Shown here: piece after piece, positions 42,176 through 53,746 of the stretch | How the letters are laid out: every line of letters starts with the position of its first letter | Numbering within the stretch: position 1 is the stretch's first letter | NCBI GenBank assembly: GCA_025201375.1 | Contig: JAIWZP010000084.1 | Coordinates: 1 to 64,000, forward strand | Origin: Gongronella butleri | Lineage: Eukaryota > Mucoromycota > Mucoromycetes > Mucorales > Cunninghamellaceae | Direction: 5' to 3' | Length of the DNA: 64,000 nucleotides | Program-made: the position numbers and the translations under genes | The notes under the pieces: generated by a model | What the model saw: the letters and a program-made list of their open reading frames with translations, nothing else | Database searches by the model: none | What the model was told of the DNA's origin: nothing

Positions 42176-45100
42176 ATGGCCAACTTGACCCCTGATCTCC
42201 CTGAATCCAACACGCCTGTCGACCACAACTACGAGGGTGGTGACTCGCCTGCGTCGACGCCACTCAACCACGGCAACAAGCGAAGAAAGGTTCACGAGGA
42301 CGCCGTCGAGCCCACTTTGGTGACGCCAGTTGCGTTTGCCAACCCGTCAAAGTGGCAAACCACGATTGAAAACGTCGTCAAAGCGATTGTCTCGATCCGT
42401 TTCAGCCAAGTGTCGGCTTTTGACACGGAAGGTATATAGTCGTTGTTACCGGTCGCGTGTTTTGTCGGCTCAATTTCTTTCATTTTGCCTTTTTTTTTTT
42501 CCAGGTCCTGAGACGTCCGAGGCATCTGGCTTCATTGTCGATGCGCAAAATGGCATCATCCTCACCAATCGTCACGTCGCTTGCGCTGGCCCCTTTGTCG
42601 GTGAGGCGATTTGTCACGACCATGAGGAAGTGGACGTGTTTCCCATCTATCGCGATCCCATCCACGACTTTGGCTTTCTAAAGTAAATGCTCAATTGCTC
42701 CAATTGACAATTGGCAATGGCAATTGCCTCCAAAGGAAGCACAGTTGCTCATTTCTACCTCTTTTTTTTTTCTCGCTTTTCCAGGTTTGATCCCAAGAAA
42801 ATTAAGTACATGCCTGTGACCCAGGTGGAATTGCGCCCTGAATTGGCTCAGGTCGGCTTGGACATCCGTGTCGTGGGGTAGGTGTCTCGAATTCTCGTCG
42901 CAAAAGCGTCGTTTCTCAAATTTTTTTTTGTTTTATGCTAGTAACGATGCCGGTGAGAAGCTCAGCATTCTTGCAGGCTCCATCTCACGCTTGGACCGCA
43001 ACACACCCGATTATGGCGAGCTGACGTACAATGATTTCAACACGTTTTACTTGTAAGTCGCGTTTTTTTTTTTCTGGGGGGTTTGAGGATGCTGGGTGAT
43101 TGATTTCCTCTTTTCTTGTCAGGCAAGCGGCATCGAGCACGAGTGGCGGCAGTTCTGGCTCGCCTGTGATCGACATTGACGGCAATGCGGTGGCGTTGCA
43201 AGCGGGCGGCCACACAAAGGCCGCGACCGATTTCTTTTTGCCCTTGGACCGGATTAAACGCGCGCTGCAGCTTGTGCAGCGTGGTCTTCCCGTGTCGCGC
43301 GGCGATATTCAGACCCATTTTGTCTATCGGCCGTACGACGAGGCGCGTCGACTCGGATTGCAGCCGGCCACCGAGGACGAATTGCGCAAAATCTTCAAAC
43401 AGGAGATTGGCTTGCTCGTTGTTGAGACGGTGCTGCCTGGTGGCCCTGCCTACGGCAAGCTCGAGGAAGGCGACATCTTGCTGACCATGAACAAAAAGTA
43501 CATCACCACGTTTGTCCCCTTTGAAGACATGCTCGACTCGCACGTCCACCAAAACATCCTCATTGGTGTGGAACGCGGCGGCCAATACCTCGAATTCAAC
43601 ATCTCGGTCGGCGATTTGCATGCCATGTAAGCAAATGGAATCAAAAGGAAGTAGGGAAAAGGGAAGCGCAACGTATCTTATTGTTTTTTTTGTTGTTTTT
43701 AGTACACCTGATCGCTATGTCGAAATTGGTGGTTCCAAATTGAACAACTTGTCGTACCAATTGGCACGCATGTATTGTGTGCCGTGCAAAGGTGTCTATG
43801 TGTGCGAACCCAGCGGCAGTAAGATCCTGAATCACAAAAAAAAAAAAAAAAAAAAAAAAAAGCGAGATTAAAAATGCATTTTCTGACGTCTCTTTTTTTT
43901 TTATAGTGTTCCGCCTGGACGGTCCTGATAATGGTTGGATCATCAAGTCGGTGGATGACCGCGCGACGCCGGATTTGGACACGTTTATCCAAGTGATGCG
44001 CGAGATTCCCGATCGTGCACGCGTGCCTGTTGTGTACCATGCAATTGCCGACGCGCACACGATCCTGATGGCTGTGGTCCAGGTCGAACGCCACTGGTCG
44101 CCCTTCCGACTCGCGGTACGCAACGACATTACGGGCTTGTGGGATTTCACTGATTTGGGCGCGCCTCTTCCGCCTCGCCCCATCGCACCCTCCACCAAGA
44201 GATTTGTCGAGCTGGATGACAGCAATGGCCCTTGCAAGGAGCTCATTCGCTGCCTTGTTCGTGCTAATTTCTCTATGCCTTGCCGTCTCGATGGCTTCCC
44301 GCGTCATCGCAAGCAGGGCACAGCCATCATCCTTGACGCCACACGCGGTTTCGTCCTCGTCAGCCGAAACCTCGTCCCCACCACCATGGGCGACCTCACA
44401 TTTATCTTTGCAGAGTCCATTGTCATCCCTGGCAAGATCTTGGTATGTGAAAGAAAAAAAAAAAGACGGGCGCCAATGGATGCTGAACAATGCTTTTTTT
44501 TTTAGTATTTGCACCCCACTCAAAACTTTGCTCTGGCGCAGTACGACCCCGCACTCATTGGCGAAACCAATGTCATGAGCGCGCCACTGTCGGATGTGCC
44601 TTTGCTTCAGGGCAACAAGGTCACACTTATTGCTCACAACCGCAATCAGCGCCCCGTGTGCATCCACACTTCTGTCACAGATGTTGCATGCATCACCATT
44701 CCTCACAGTGGGGTAAGTCATCCTACAGAGAGAGAGAGAGGGAAAAAAAAGGAATAAAAGAGAAGAAAAAGAAAAAGAGAAAAAGAAAAAAAAAGAAAAA
44801 ATAGGACGTGTCGCGCTGAAAAGTCTGGTATTTTTCTTTCTTCACCTCTAGACGCCCCGATTCCGAGCCGTCAATTTTGAAGCGATGACATTGGACACGC
44901 CGCTGGCGGTCAAATGCTCGACAGGTTTGCTTGCGAGCGACGATGGCCGTGTGCAAGGTTTTTGGCTCAATTTCCTTGGGGAAACCAGCAATTCGGGTCA
45001 CGACACCGAGTACCACCTGGGCATTGACGTCAGTGTGATCAAGCCTGTGCTTGAAAAATTCCAGCTTGGCCAAGATCCCGCCATTCGCATGCTCGGTGCC

Positions 45101-45775
45101 GAACTTGTGCCTGTTCAGATGGCGCAGGCGGCGTCCATTGGTCTATCGGATGAGTGGATCAAGCGTGTCCAGGATGCCAGCGCGTCTCGCCACCAGTTGT
45201 TCATGGTGATCCGCACGGACGCCGGATCGCCGACGGCCGACGTGTTGCAGGAACTGGATATGATTCTGACCATCAATGGTCAACTCGTGACGCGCCTCAA
45301 CCAAGCAGACGCGCAGTACACGCACGACGTGCTGGAAATGACGATTCTGCGCCAAAAGCGTGAATTGACGGTCCAAGTCGCGACATCGCGCGTAACGGGC
45401 GAGGGCACGAACCGTGTGGTATCGTGGGCGGGCGCCGTGTTCCACGAGCCGCACCAAGCGGTTCTCCAGCAGAGCAAAACACTGCCCTCGCGTATCTACA
45501 TCTCGTCGCGCGCAAAGGGCTCACCCGCCTTTATGTACGGCCTTGTCCCCACCATGTGGGTCACCCACATCAATTCCACAAAGGTCGAGACCCTCGACGA
45601 CCTCATTATTGCCGTCAAAGACATCCCAGACAACACCTACGTCCGTGTCCGCGTCGTCACATTCGACAATGTGCCTCTCATGCTCTCGGTCAAGATGGTC
45701 AATCATTATTTCCCTCTGTCCATCATGCAGCGCGACCCCGAGGCTGAATGTGGCTGGTCCGAGCACACATTCTAA
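42176..45775 (+). CDS. NMA111: NMA111-type nuclear serine protease with PDZ domains, 974 aa
   Basis: HtrA-related serine protease with duplicated protease and PDZ regions, a pro-apoptotic nuclear protein in yeast. Nine exons: 42176-42431, 42505-42682, 42785-42877, 42942-43052, 43123-43626, 43703-43818, 43907-44442, 44506-44712 and 44852-45775. A nuclear-type basic patch (NKRRKVHED) is near residue 35. Catalytic residues are visible in [10 protein letters not shown] (His), [12 protein letters not shown] (Asp) and [13 protein letters not shown] (Ser). PDZ segments follow (for example [22 protein letters not shown]). The second protease-like half lacks these catalytic motifs, as in known Nma111. 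The end reads GWSEHTF. Total length matches the family. Confidence 0.95.
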
Positions 45776-46292
45776 ACTCTTTTTTTTTTAACATTTGCAT
45801 CATTTTGTATCCCTCTCGTCAGTCCCTTTTTTTTTCCTGTTCCTTCCTTTGATGGATTTCTTTGTTTTCCATGTCCGTAAAACTTCGCATAGATGTCAAT
45901 TTTTCTTTTTGTTTTATCCTTTAGTAGATTTTCGCGCACATGCACACTGGCCCTCCCCCTCCCATCCACCATCCCTTCTACTCCACCATTTTCCTCCCTA
46001 CATGCACATATGATCATGCCCTCTTTTTCTGTCCTTTTTGCTTTCTACCGCATCGCTTTTAATATAAAAAAAAAAAAAGCACGCATTGTGTCACTTTCTT
46101 TGACTCTTCGTGCTGACGCCCTCGCGCCGGAACCTCACGGACTTGCCATTCTTGGACCCAAGCCCACGCGCCCTTTTTTTGGGTGTGCTAGGGTTGCACG
46201 ACGACCATGCCGAACTCGGTTCGCCTTTCTTTTCCCACTTCTCGTCTCTTTTTTTTTATCTTCTTCTTCTTCTTCTTTTTCACAACAACGTT
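45776..46292. other. spacer between NMA111 and peroxidase gene
   Basis: 517 bases, C/T-rich, containing the NMA111 3' region and the promoter plus T-rich leader of the peroxidase gene. A TTTTAATATAAAA word near 46058 is a plausible TATA region. No separate gene is supported. Confidence 0.4.
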
Positions 46293-47123
46293 ATGGCTTC
46301 TCTTTCCCAGGCCTTGAAGACGGACACCAAGGACGCGTCGACGACAGTGCAAACACCTATCAAGACTAAGAAAAAGAGCTGCCTTGGGCACACCGTGGCC
46401 AAGGTCCTTGTCGTGCTGGTGACACTAGCGTTCGCGGTGGGCGCTGTCTTTTTGGAGGTCAAGGGCCGTCGTTTGACCATGACGCCCGAGCAATGGACCG
46501 TATATCTCAAGGACCATCCTTATGAGCGACGCGACTCGGACGCGCGTGGCCCCTGTCCGATGCTTAATCTGCTAGCCAACCACGGTAAAAAAAAAAAAAA
46601 AAAAAAAAAAAAAGGGAACGATGCATTCATGGAAAACAAAGGTGATGGGCTCATCACTCTCTAAAAAAAATAGGCTTGATTTCGCGCGATGGGCGCAATA
46701 TCTCAAAACAAGAATTGCTTGACGCTTTGTTGACGGTTGGCGCTCCCCCCACGATCACCTGGGTTTTTCTCACCACACTGGCGTACCCAGTGTACAAGGA
46801 CATTAGCCCCTCTGACCCCTTTTATGCAAACTTTTTGCCCAATGACTCGTTGGACCTCGACCGCCTCAATATTCACAATTTGATTGAGCATGACGTCTCG
46901 CTCACGCGCTACGATGTCGACATCCCGCCTCACACGGACCTCTCGCAGCCCCAAGCCGACCTTGTGCAACGTATCCATGCGTGGGCCGTCCAGCAAGCCA
47001 ACGTCAACAGCAACGACCAAATCGTCCTCAACATGGAGGCTGAACACGATCTGCGCAAGATCCGCTGGTACGAGTCGGCCGCTACCAACCCAAAGATGCA
47101 CTTGAGCTTGATGTATCAGGTAA

Positions 47124-47156
<33 letters not shown>

Positions 47157-47503
47157 CGAGCTTGGCCGAGCACATGAAAAATAGCAAAAGAGGCGCATTT
47201 TTCAAACACACACCCCCATGCGTGGGATTTTTTTTCTAGTTTTCGTCGAGCACCGAGTGTGCGCTGCTCTTGGATATCATTGGTCGTGATGGCGTTCTTC
47301 GTGCAGATCAAATCGAGTCGTTGTTGCTGCAAGAAAAGTTCCCAAGCGACTGGTATCCGCGTGACAAGCCGTACCCCGCATGGCAGGCAATGATACGCCC
47401 GCTCCAGTGCTGGCACGGCATCCGCCAGAGCCAGGCGAATCTGCAGTCCCTCCAAGCGCTCAAGCCCAAAGACGAACCCGTCGCCGACGCTGCCGAACAG
47501 TGA
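46293..47503 (+). CDS. membrane-anchored heme-thiolate peroxidase (chloroperoxidase family), 333 aa
   Basis: Member of peroxidase family 2 (chloroperoxidase and unspecific peroxygenase relatives), which use a Cys-ligated heme. Three exons: 46293-46584, 46674-47119 and 47240-47503. Diagnostic motifs are GPCPMLNLLANHG (Cys heme ligand, completed across intron 1 as HGLISRDGRNIS) and IEHDVSLTRYD, which matches the catalytic EHD triplet. The first 30 residues are hydrophilic, followed by a single hydrophobic span (about 36-55, AKVLVVLVTLAFAVGAVFLE). The protein therefore looks like a signal-anchored type II membrane protein rather than a secreted enzyme. Substrate is unknown. The C-terminal exon (DKPYPAWQAMIRPLQC) is less conserved. 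Confidence 0.88.
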
Positions 47504-48349
47504 TTTTGTTCACCGCTCTTTTATCAATGATATCATTTTTTAGTTTCGCCCTTTGTAGTCGTCGTCTCTCTTTCCTTTGCTGAGTCGAATAAAAAAAAAG
47601 ACAACACACGGTGCTCCATCGGCATGTGTACGAAAAAAAGGGGGTGCTGATCGGATTTTTTGACGACCGCGCCGCCATTTGAAATTTGCTACGCGTTTCT
47701 CCTCGGCCATGTGACAACAGCCAAAGAGCGTCTCCATGCCCGCGCACCAAAGGAGCCATGACCCACGAGGCGAAAAACGAGTTAGGTATCATACAGTATC
47801 AAGACGAAGGGACATACAGAAAACAGTATATTTCGCATTTTACCGGTATCATACGCAAATCCAATTTTTGCTAGATGCAGGCAGCCTTTATTTCTATGAT
47901 ACAGTATGATAGGTTAGTTCGTACTGCTGTATGACCAGTGTGATATGATATTGTATCAACATACGGTATAATGCAGTAGTATCATACACACATACTGTAC
48001 AACAGCTTTCCTGCATTAGATTTCGTAGATATCATATCTTTTAAAAAAGGATGGAGTAAGCAAGAAGCGCCCGAGAAAATGCACAAAAGCAAAAAAAAAA
48101 AACATGAGTAAATGATTTGTGATTTCACACTATCTTCATTGTATCATACATTTCACACAGTACCTACTATATGATACTGTGCAACAAAAGATTTTTATCC
48201 ATGCATTTTATTTAAGCACTACGGACAGAATGAACCTGACGTGTGGGCCGTGGGGTACGTACGGTAGCATAATTTTTTCAATGCCTGCAGTAGTGCAAAT
48301 TTGCATTTTAAAAACGACAATCAACGCGTAATTTTCAAATTTTGACAGT
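47504..48349. repeat. AT-rich spacer dense in TACAGTA / TATCATA words
   Basis: From about 47780 to 48300 the sequence is packed with short palindromic words: TACAGTA or TACTGTA, TACGGTA, TACCGGTA, and TATCATA or TATGATA. Examples lie near 47790, 47850, 47900, 47960, 47995 and 48255. No gene or RNA recognised. I read these as layered excision scars of TA-targeting elements. Confidence 0.5.
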
Positions 48350-48990
48350 TTGACGAGTTGCGGCGCCTCTCCAGAATTTTTTAAAGCCTACCTATCATAC
48401 CTGCCGGCCGATGAAAAATGCGTCATGGCACGACGAACTACGTACTGTACTACAGCCCAATGCTCGCTCGCCGCGATGTACATACCGTACAACAGTATCC
48501 GCCCGATTTTTTTTGGCTCCACAAATTCCAAAAACATCAAATTTGGTCAGTTTTGCGTTTATCTTGCCATCGACGAGGTGGATCACGCTCAAAAATAGTC
48601 GCATCGCATTCCGCGCAAAATTTGCAACAAAAAAGCTTAAACTCCTAAAGCGCTACGACCAATTTTAAAATTCAGGGGTCACTCAGGGGTCACACATTTC
48701 AATCTCAGAAAATGCCAGATTTGTGGAATTTCGAACTCCGAGTGATCAATGCATCTCAAACAGGTAACTCCAACAATTTGCAATTGGCACACAAAGTGGA
48801 AGGTCGTCCTAACTTAAGAAAAAAAGTCCAAAGAGTGACGCATGAACGGCGATCGACTGAAAAAAGTGCCTACTTTGTCAATATTATTTTTTCGCCAATT
48901 CATGTTTGACTCCTTCGCAAAATAGCAATTTATTTTCGTGCTCTGCTGGTGGTGGACTGCAGCCTGCAGAAATGACCAATGATGCAAAGT
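48350..48990 (+). repeat. dispersed repeat R2, copy b (partial)
   Basis: Matches R2a 16900-17500 and R2c 59395-60000, including ATTCAGGGGTCACTCAGGGG (near 48672 and 59638) and a shared AGAGTGACGCATGAACGGCG block. The frame with KNSRIAFRAKFATKK is kept. Copy-specific additions include TACGTACTGTA at 48439-48449 and TACCGTA at 48483-48489. It ends before the transposase relic. Confidence 0.75.
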
Positions 48991-49134
48991 GTTCAAATCC
49001 AAGCTACATTTCTACAGTAAAATCGCTCAGCAGCCGGGCGGAGTACTTTGATTATTGGGCAGAATGCTGCCTCCACAATCATGAAAAGGCAACTGTATGT
49101 TTGTAATAACGAATTGATGCATCTTGGTGTTTTT

Positions 49135-49877
49135 TATGATTGAATGCGTTTTTTATCGATGAGGCCGCATTCAATCAGCATGCACCGCGCCAAAGGATGG
49201 AGCGAAGTCGGGAAGCCATGCCAGATCAAAGTGGACACCAAGGGGCCCACCAATGTCTCGATCTTGGGTGCAATTGCAAGCATTGGCCTCATCACAATAA
49301 TCTCTCGTCGCGAGGTTACTCCGATGAAAAAGGACGCCAACAACAACAAACGCGTCACCGGCACCACGCAAACAGACCAAGGGAACGAATACAGTACCGG
49401 TAGCCCAGGATTTTTTGCAGTTCATCGAGGTTTCGAGGAGCAAGTTTTGTTGGCGACACTCGTCGACGCCGTTTGAACAGAATACAGTACAAGTATTTGG
49501 TCGTTGATGATGATACTGTAATGCGTCCACCATCCACAAGTCGACCTTGGTTAAATCATGGGTACAGGAACGCGGCTATGAGCTTTTGTTTTTACCACGC
49601 ACCTTATTCGCCATTCCTCAATCCAATTGAAAAATTTTGGTCGAAGCTTAAAGCAGTTGTCAACAGAGATCCTGCTTCTGTTGTGAGAAAAAACAACAAA
49701 CTCAGTGACCGCATCAAGGATGCTGCCGAGCACAACATCTCCATCATGGAAGATTGCCAATCATGGACGCTCTGGTATGATAGTCAAGGACAAGTATACC
49801 GGCAGACCCGTGCTCCAGAAGGATGGCGTCACACCCATTCATGTGACGGACAGCGAACTCAATCAAACAAGCAATAA
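49135..49877 (+). pseudogene. decayed Tc1/mariner-type (DDE_3) transposase, 3' part
   Basis: Remnant of a DDE transposase catalytic domain in shifting frames. The first Asp region reads FFIDEAAFNQH (about 49146-49178). The frame then changes to MHRAKGWSEVGKPCQIKV and NVSILGAIASIGL. After more disruption a frame from 49473 contains KYLVVDDD (second Asp region) and HAPYSPFLNPIEKFWSKLK (third acidic residue). The N-terminal HTH part is missing. At least four TACAGTA/TACTGTA/TACCGGTA words lie inside it (49390-49402, 49483-49489, 49514-49520). It cannot encode an active enzyme as it stands. Related to families in which the third motif is NPIExxW. Confidence 0.8.
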
Positions 49878-50360
49878 CCAATAATCGTACTTTTTTGTCG
49901 CTTTCAAACATTCAAAGCTACCGGTATGCTTGGCGCACTCAACCTGACGACGTTGCGTCCTGAGCTGATCAAGCAATGGCTTTTGGGACAAGAAGAGGGG
50001 TTTCTTGCGGCTTTTGTGGAAGAATGAGGCTGCAGATTCTGATTTTACTTTTCACGCGATGGATCAGGCATTCTTTGACATTTTTGCCGCGATGCTTACA
50101 GTATTAGCTGGAGAAGAAGGATTACAGTATAAGCAGATCAAGTTAAAATAAATATATTTACAGTAGCTTCTTTTTTACTGTACGCATTGATACTGTATGT
50201 TTTTACGCGTTTGTGGTACGCGGCGATGACCCATTCAAATTCATGTTGTTCCTGACCCAATAATTTCACGGCAGTGACCCAATTTTACGCGCGTGACCCA
50301 GTTTTGGCAGCGACCCAATTGCTGCTAACCTGACCCAACCTGCCTGAGACGACTGTATGA
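49878..50360. other. AT-rich spacer with footprint words
   Basis: About 480 bases between the transposase relic and the foldback element. TACAGTA or TACTGTA words occur near 50099, 50125, 50159, 50177 and 50190. A stretch at 50255-50345 repeats a GACCCAATTT-like decamer several times (short tandem degenerate repeat). No gene. Confidence 0.4.
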
Positions 50361-50958
50361 TATGTCTTGAGCTGACTTGGCCCTTTATTTTTTACGATTT
50401 TTGGCCTAAATTTCGACTTGGATCTCGAGTTTGCCAGAAACTTTTGCCTGGCATGTTGCGGTATGAAATGTGTTTTACAGTATATGTAATAAAATCAAGG
50501 ACGAAGAATCGAGTGGCAAGTTCAAAATTTTATTTTGGTTTGATGGGTTTCGAGAAATTGATGATGAATGACTTTGCCGCATTTTTTTCCGTTTGGTCAT
50601 AAGATGAGTCCCTCAAAAAATGCTCAAATCGTAAATCGGATCCGCGTATCCAATGCAGAATTTGATTCTCTTTCAGCATGCGGAAAATATCAGGACCTGT
50701 TTCATTGGTATGATAGGATACCGCGTTAATCGTGTGTTTTGTCTCTAAATCTCTTTGACTGCGCGATGAATTTTTGACGACCAACGCAAAGTCATCAATT
50801 TCTCGAAATCCATCAAATCAAAATAAAATTTTGAAATTGCCATTCGATTCTACGTCCTTGATTACATATAAAACACCTCTCATACCGCAACATGCCAGGC
50901 AAATATTTCTGGCAAACTCGAGATCCAGGCAAAAAAATGGCCGTCAGCTCAAGACATA
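50361..50958. repeat. foldback (long inverted repeat) element
   Basis: The arm at about 50361-50579 is the reverse complement of about 50785-50958. The outer end TATGTCTTGAGCTGAC matches GTCAGCTCAAGACATA. The inner part GGATCTCGAGTTTGCCAGAA matches TTCTGGCAAACTCGAGATCC. The loop is about 205 bases. The arms differ by substitutions and small indels. One such indel is a TACAGTA word in the left arm (near 50479) that the right arm lacks. No coding capacity. Likely a nonautonomous MITE or foldback transposon. Confidence 0.8.
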
Positions 50959-51288
50959 CAGTACCTACTGTACCTACAGCAAATTCTACCCCCACATTCT
51001 GTGCAAAAAAGGGGGGCGAGGAAGCCCTTCAATGCTGGGAAGTGGGGACCAGGAAAAGAGAACAAAACAAGATTAACTCTTTTAATTCGATACGATAAAT
51101 TGACAAAAAGAAAAGAATGATGATTGGGGGTGGCAAAAGATAGATATAAAGGAAAATACATAAGATGATATCATATGAGGATGGTAAGGAGACGTTTGGA
51201 TGAAAACAAATAAAAAAGAAGGGAGGCAATACGAGTGCAGCAAGCAGGAAGGGTATACTGTATTGTTGACCGAGCTGAATTTGTACGC
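50959..51288. other. 3' flank of the kinase gene
   Basis: About 330 bases, AT-rich, with TACAGTA and TACTGTA words near 50958-50974 and a TACTGTA near 51257. Probably includes the kinase 3' untranslated region. No gene. Confidence 0.35.
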
Positions 51289-53746
51289 TCAGTACGCACT
51301 GAGGGCTTCCACACTGTTGAGGGCATTGGTTTTTTGCATGGGATCGGAGGATGGTGTCGATGTGGTTGTTTTAGCATGTGTTTGGGCGGCATTGGGGGCG
51401 ACGGCCACCGATGCGGCGGGATTGGTGTCGCGACGGTCGCGTTTAGAGGAAGGAACGGAGAAATGACGACGTCGAGGCGAGGTAAGGCCAGCTGCAGCGG
51501 CATTGGAGGACGAGGCGGTCGGGCTTTTTGGCGACACGGCAAAAGTGGTGGGGGGTTGCTTGAGATGCGTGGGGAAGGGCGGAAGTGGTGGCGGTGCCGG
51601 GTGACGCGCCGAGGACGCGGTGGATTTGGGGCCCGAGAAGGAGAGCGGGCGGGGTTTGACGTCGGGGCGCTTGTTTGTGGACAATGACGCGGTCAGGGCA
51701 GAAAAGCGCTTGGCACTGGTGGAAACGGTGCGATCCGGAGATGCTGGAGGAGATCGTGCCGATTGGCGGCCTGTCGTGCTAATGCCCATCATCAGACGCG
51801 CAGTGCGGCTCTGAGGCAAGCGCTTTTGACGGTATTCCGGTGCATTTGACGCGTCATCCGACGAGACGGAGCCCAAACGATACGAATTATTATCATTGTT
51901 GTTACTTTCGTCATTGGCGGATGGCGGCATCGTATTGGCGCGCATGTGGACCGGCGACTTTGACGCGTCAGGGGGCGCGTGCGGCATGTATGGCGGCAAA
52001 GGTGGCGATGCGGCGCGGGTCAATGGCGGGTGAGCGGATTTGATGGAGGGCAGGCGCACGGATTTTGCCTTGCGCAGCTTCTTGCCAGTGGGTGAAAGAA
52101 GAACAGGTGGCGATGGCGGGCGCTCGGGCATTTCCAGGATGATTTTCAGCATGGGCAACCGCGACCCCTGGCTGCGATGCTCCGCAGACAGCGATTGGCG
52201 CTTTTGGCGCACACTCGCGATCTTTTCCTGGGCTGGAATTGCATTGCTCTTGTCCTGGTCCAAAATAAACGCCGGAACGGGGAGTCGGCACTTTCGAGGC
52301 TTGGCTGACCGGCTGCGGCATGCAATCTGGCCATCCATTGAATGCTGTGCGCCCGCTGCAAACGTCACATGCATGTCGCCGTCCAATTCATCAATGGATT
52401 TCATCGCCTGCAGCGATTTGAGCGCGTCCAGCATCGATTCAGTGTCCACAACCGTGTCGCTCGTGTTGCTATTGTCCTCGCTCTCATTGATTGTCGTAAA
52501 CAGCTGCTCGTGATGGTAGTCCACAATGAATGGATGCTAAATGACGCGTCAAACAACAAGAAAAGAAAGAGACAAATGAGCACATTTGGCGTTTTTTTTT
52601 TCTTTTTTTGGCTCGTACCTTAAGAATATCGGCGGCCGAGGCACGACCACGTGGATCGGGGTTGAGGCATGCATCGAGCAGATTGACGAGGCGCGAGGGC
52701 AAGCCCTCTGGGTAAGCGGGTTTGCCATTGGCAAGGATGCGCTGCTTGATCTAAAATAAGAAAAAGAAAGAAAAAACAGGTTGTTAATAAGAGAGCAACT
52801 GGAGCCTCTTTTTTTTTTCATCCAATTATGTGTGTACCTGATCATCATCCAACTTCTCGTCCTCATAAGGGGCGCGGCCCCCATTAATGATTTCTAAAAT
52901 GACAATGCCGAGCGCCCAAATGTCAATTTTGCGATTGACCATTTTTCCTCGGACGAGCTCGGGAGCCCAGAACAAGACGACGCCAGCTTCTTCCACGCTC
53001 GAGTCGGCTGCCGGCGTGATGGACACCACGCCAAAATCACCTAAAACCGATAAAACGGGCGTCAGCACGTTGATTTCACACTCACATCCACAACCCCTTG
53101 TTTTGACCCCTTTTTGGGGAACCCTCCTTTTTTCGCTCTCTATCGCGCGCTCTCGCTTTTTCTTTGTTCTCAGCGTTCAAACTTTACCAATGACCACATT
53201 GTTGGAGTCCCTATCGAGAAAGACGTTGTCGCACTTGATGTCTCTGTGGATGTAGCCATGACGATGGATCTCCTCCAGGCCGGCTGCAATCTAAATCAGG
53301 GGAACATGTCAACGAGTATAAATAAAGAGCCATTTTCTTGCTTTTTTGACGCAACTTACCGAGGCAACAATGTAAGAAAGCTGGCCAATGGTAAGGTGGT
53401 GCTCGTAAACGTATTGCTGCAGGGAGCCGCCGGCACAGAGAGGCATAATTAGGTAGACAAATTCCTTGTACAGATGGACCGAGTAGAGTTTGAGGATGTT
53501 AGCCTGGTTGCACTTTGTCATTGTGTAAATCTCATTCTCCACGAGCTCCTTGGGCATGACAAACATATCCGGGTGGTGGTGCTCCTCGACGAGATACTTT
53601 TTGATGGCGACGGCGCGGTGTGTTGTGCGCTCGTAGCACTGGTACACGCCTCCTTGCGCGCTAAACCAAGTCGGTTCTTGGTCCAGCCCGCCGTACAAGA
53701 GCGAGGGATCAGACGTATAGACGTTCACTCCATTGACTTGCTGCAT
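51289..53746 (-). CDS. STE20/PAK-like protein kinase with long disordered tail, 690 aa
   Basis: Five exons: 53746-53360, 53290-53188, 53040-52838, 52750-52619 and 52536-51289. The kinase domain covers residues about 15-285. It has an SAQGGVYQCY glycine loop, VAIKKY (Lys), HRDIKCDN (catalytic loop), GDFGVV (metal-binding Asp, rebuilt at a splice), FWAPELV, DIWALGIVILEI, and HPFI at the end. The catalytic loop and IKCDN are STE20/PAK-like. Two features are unusual: the glycine loop is short, and the GTPYWMAPE segment of PAKs is replaced by AGVVLFWAPE, lacking the activating Thr. No CRIB or PH domain is found upstream. The remaining 400 residues are Ser/Pro/Thr-rich and basic, with many PPLPP-type motifs. 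Substrate unknown. Confidence 0.8.
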
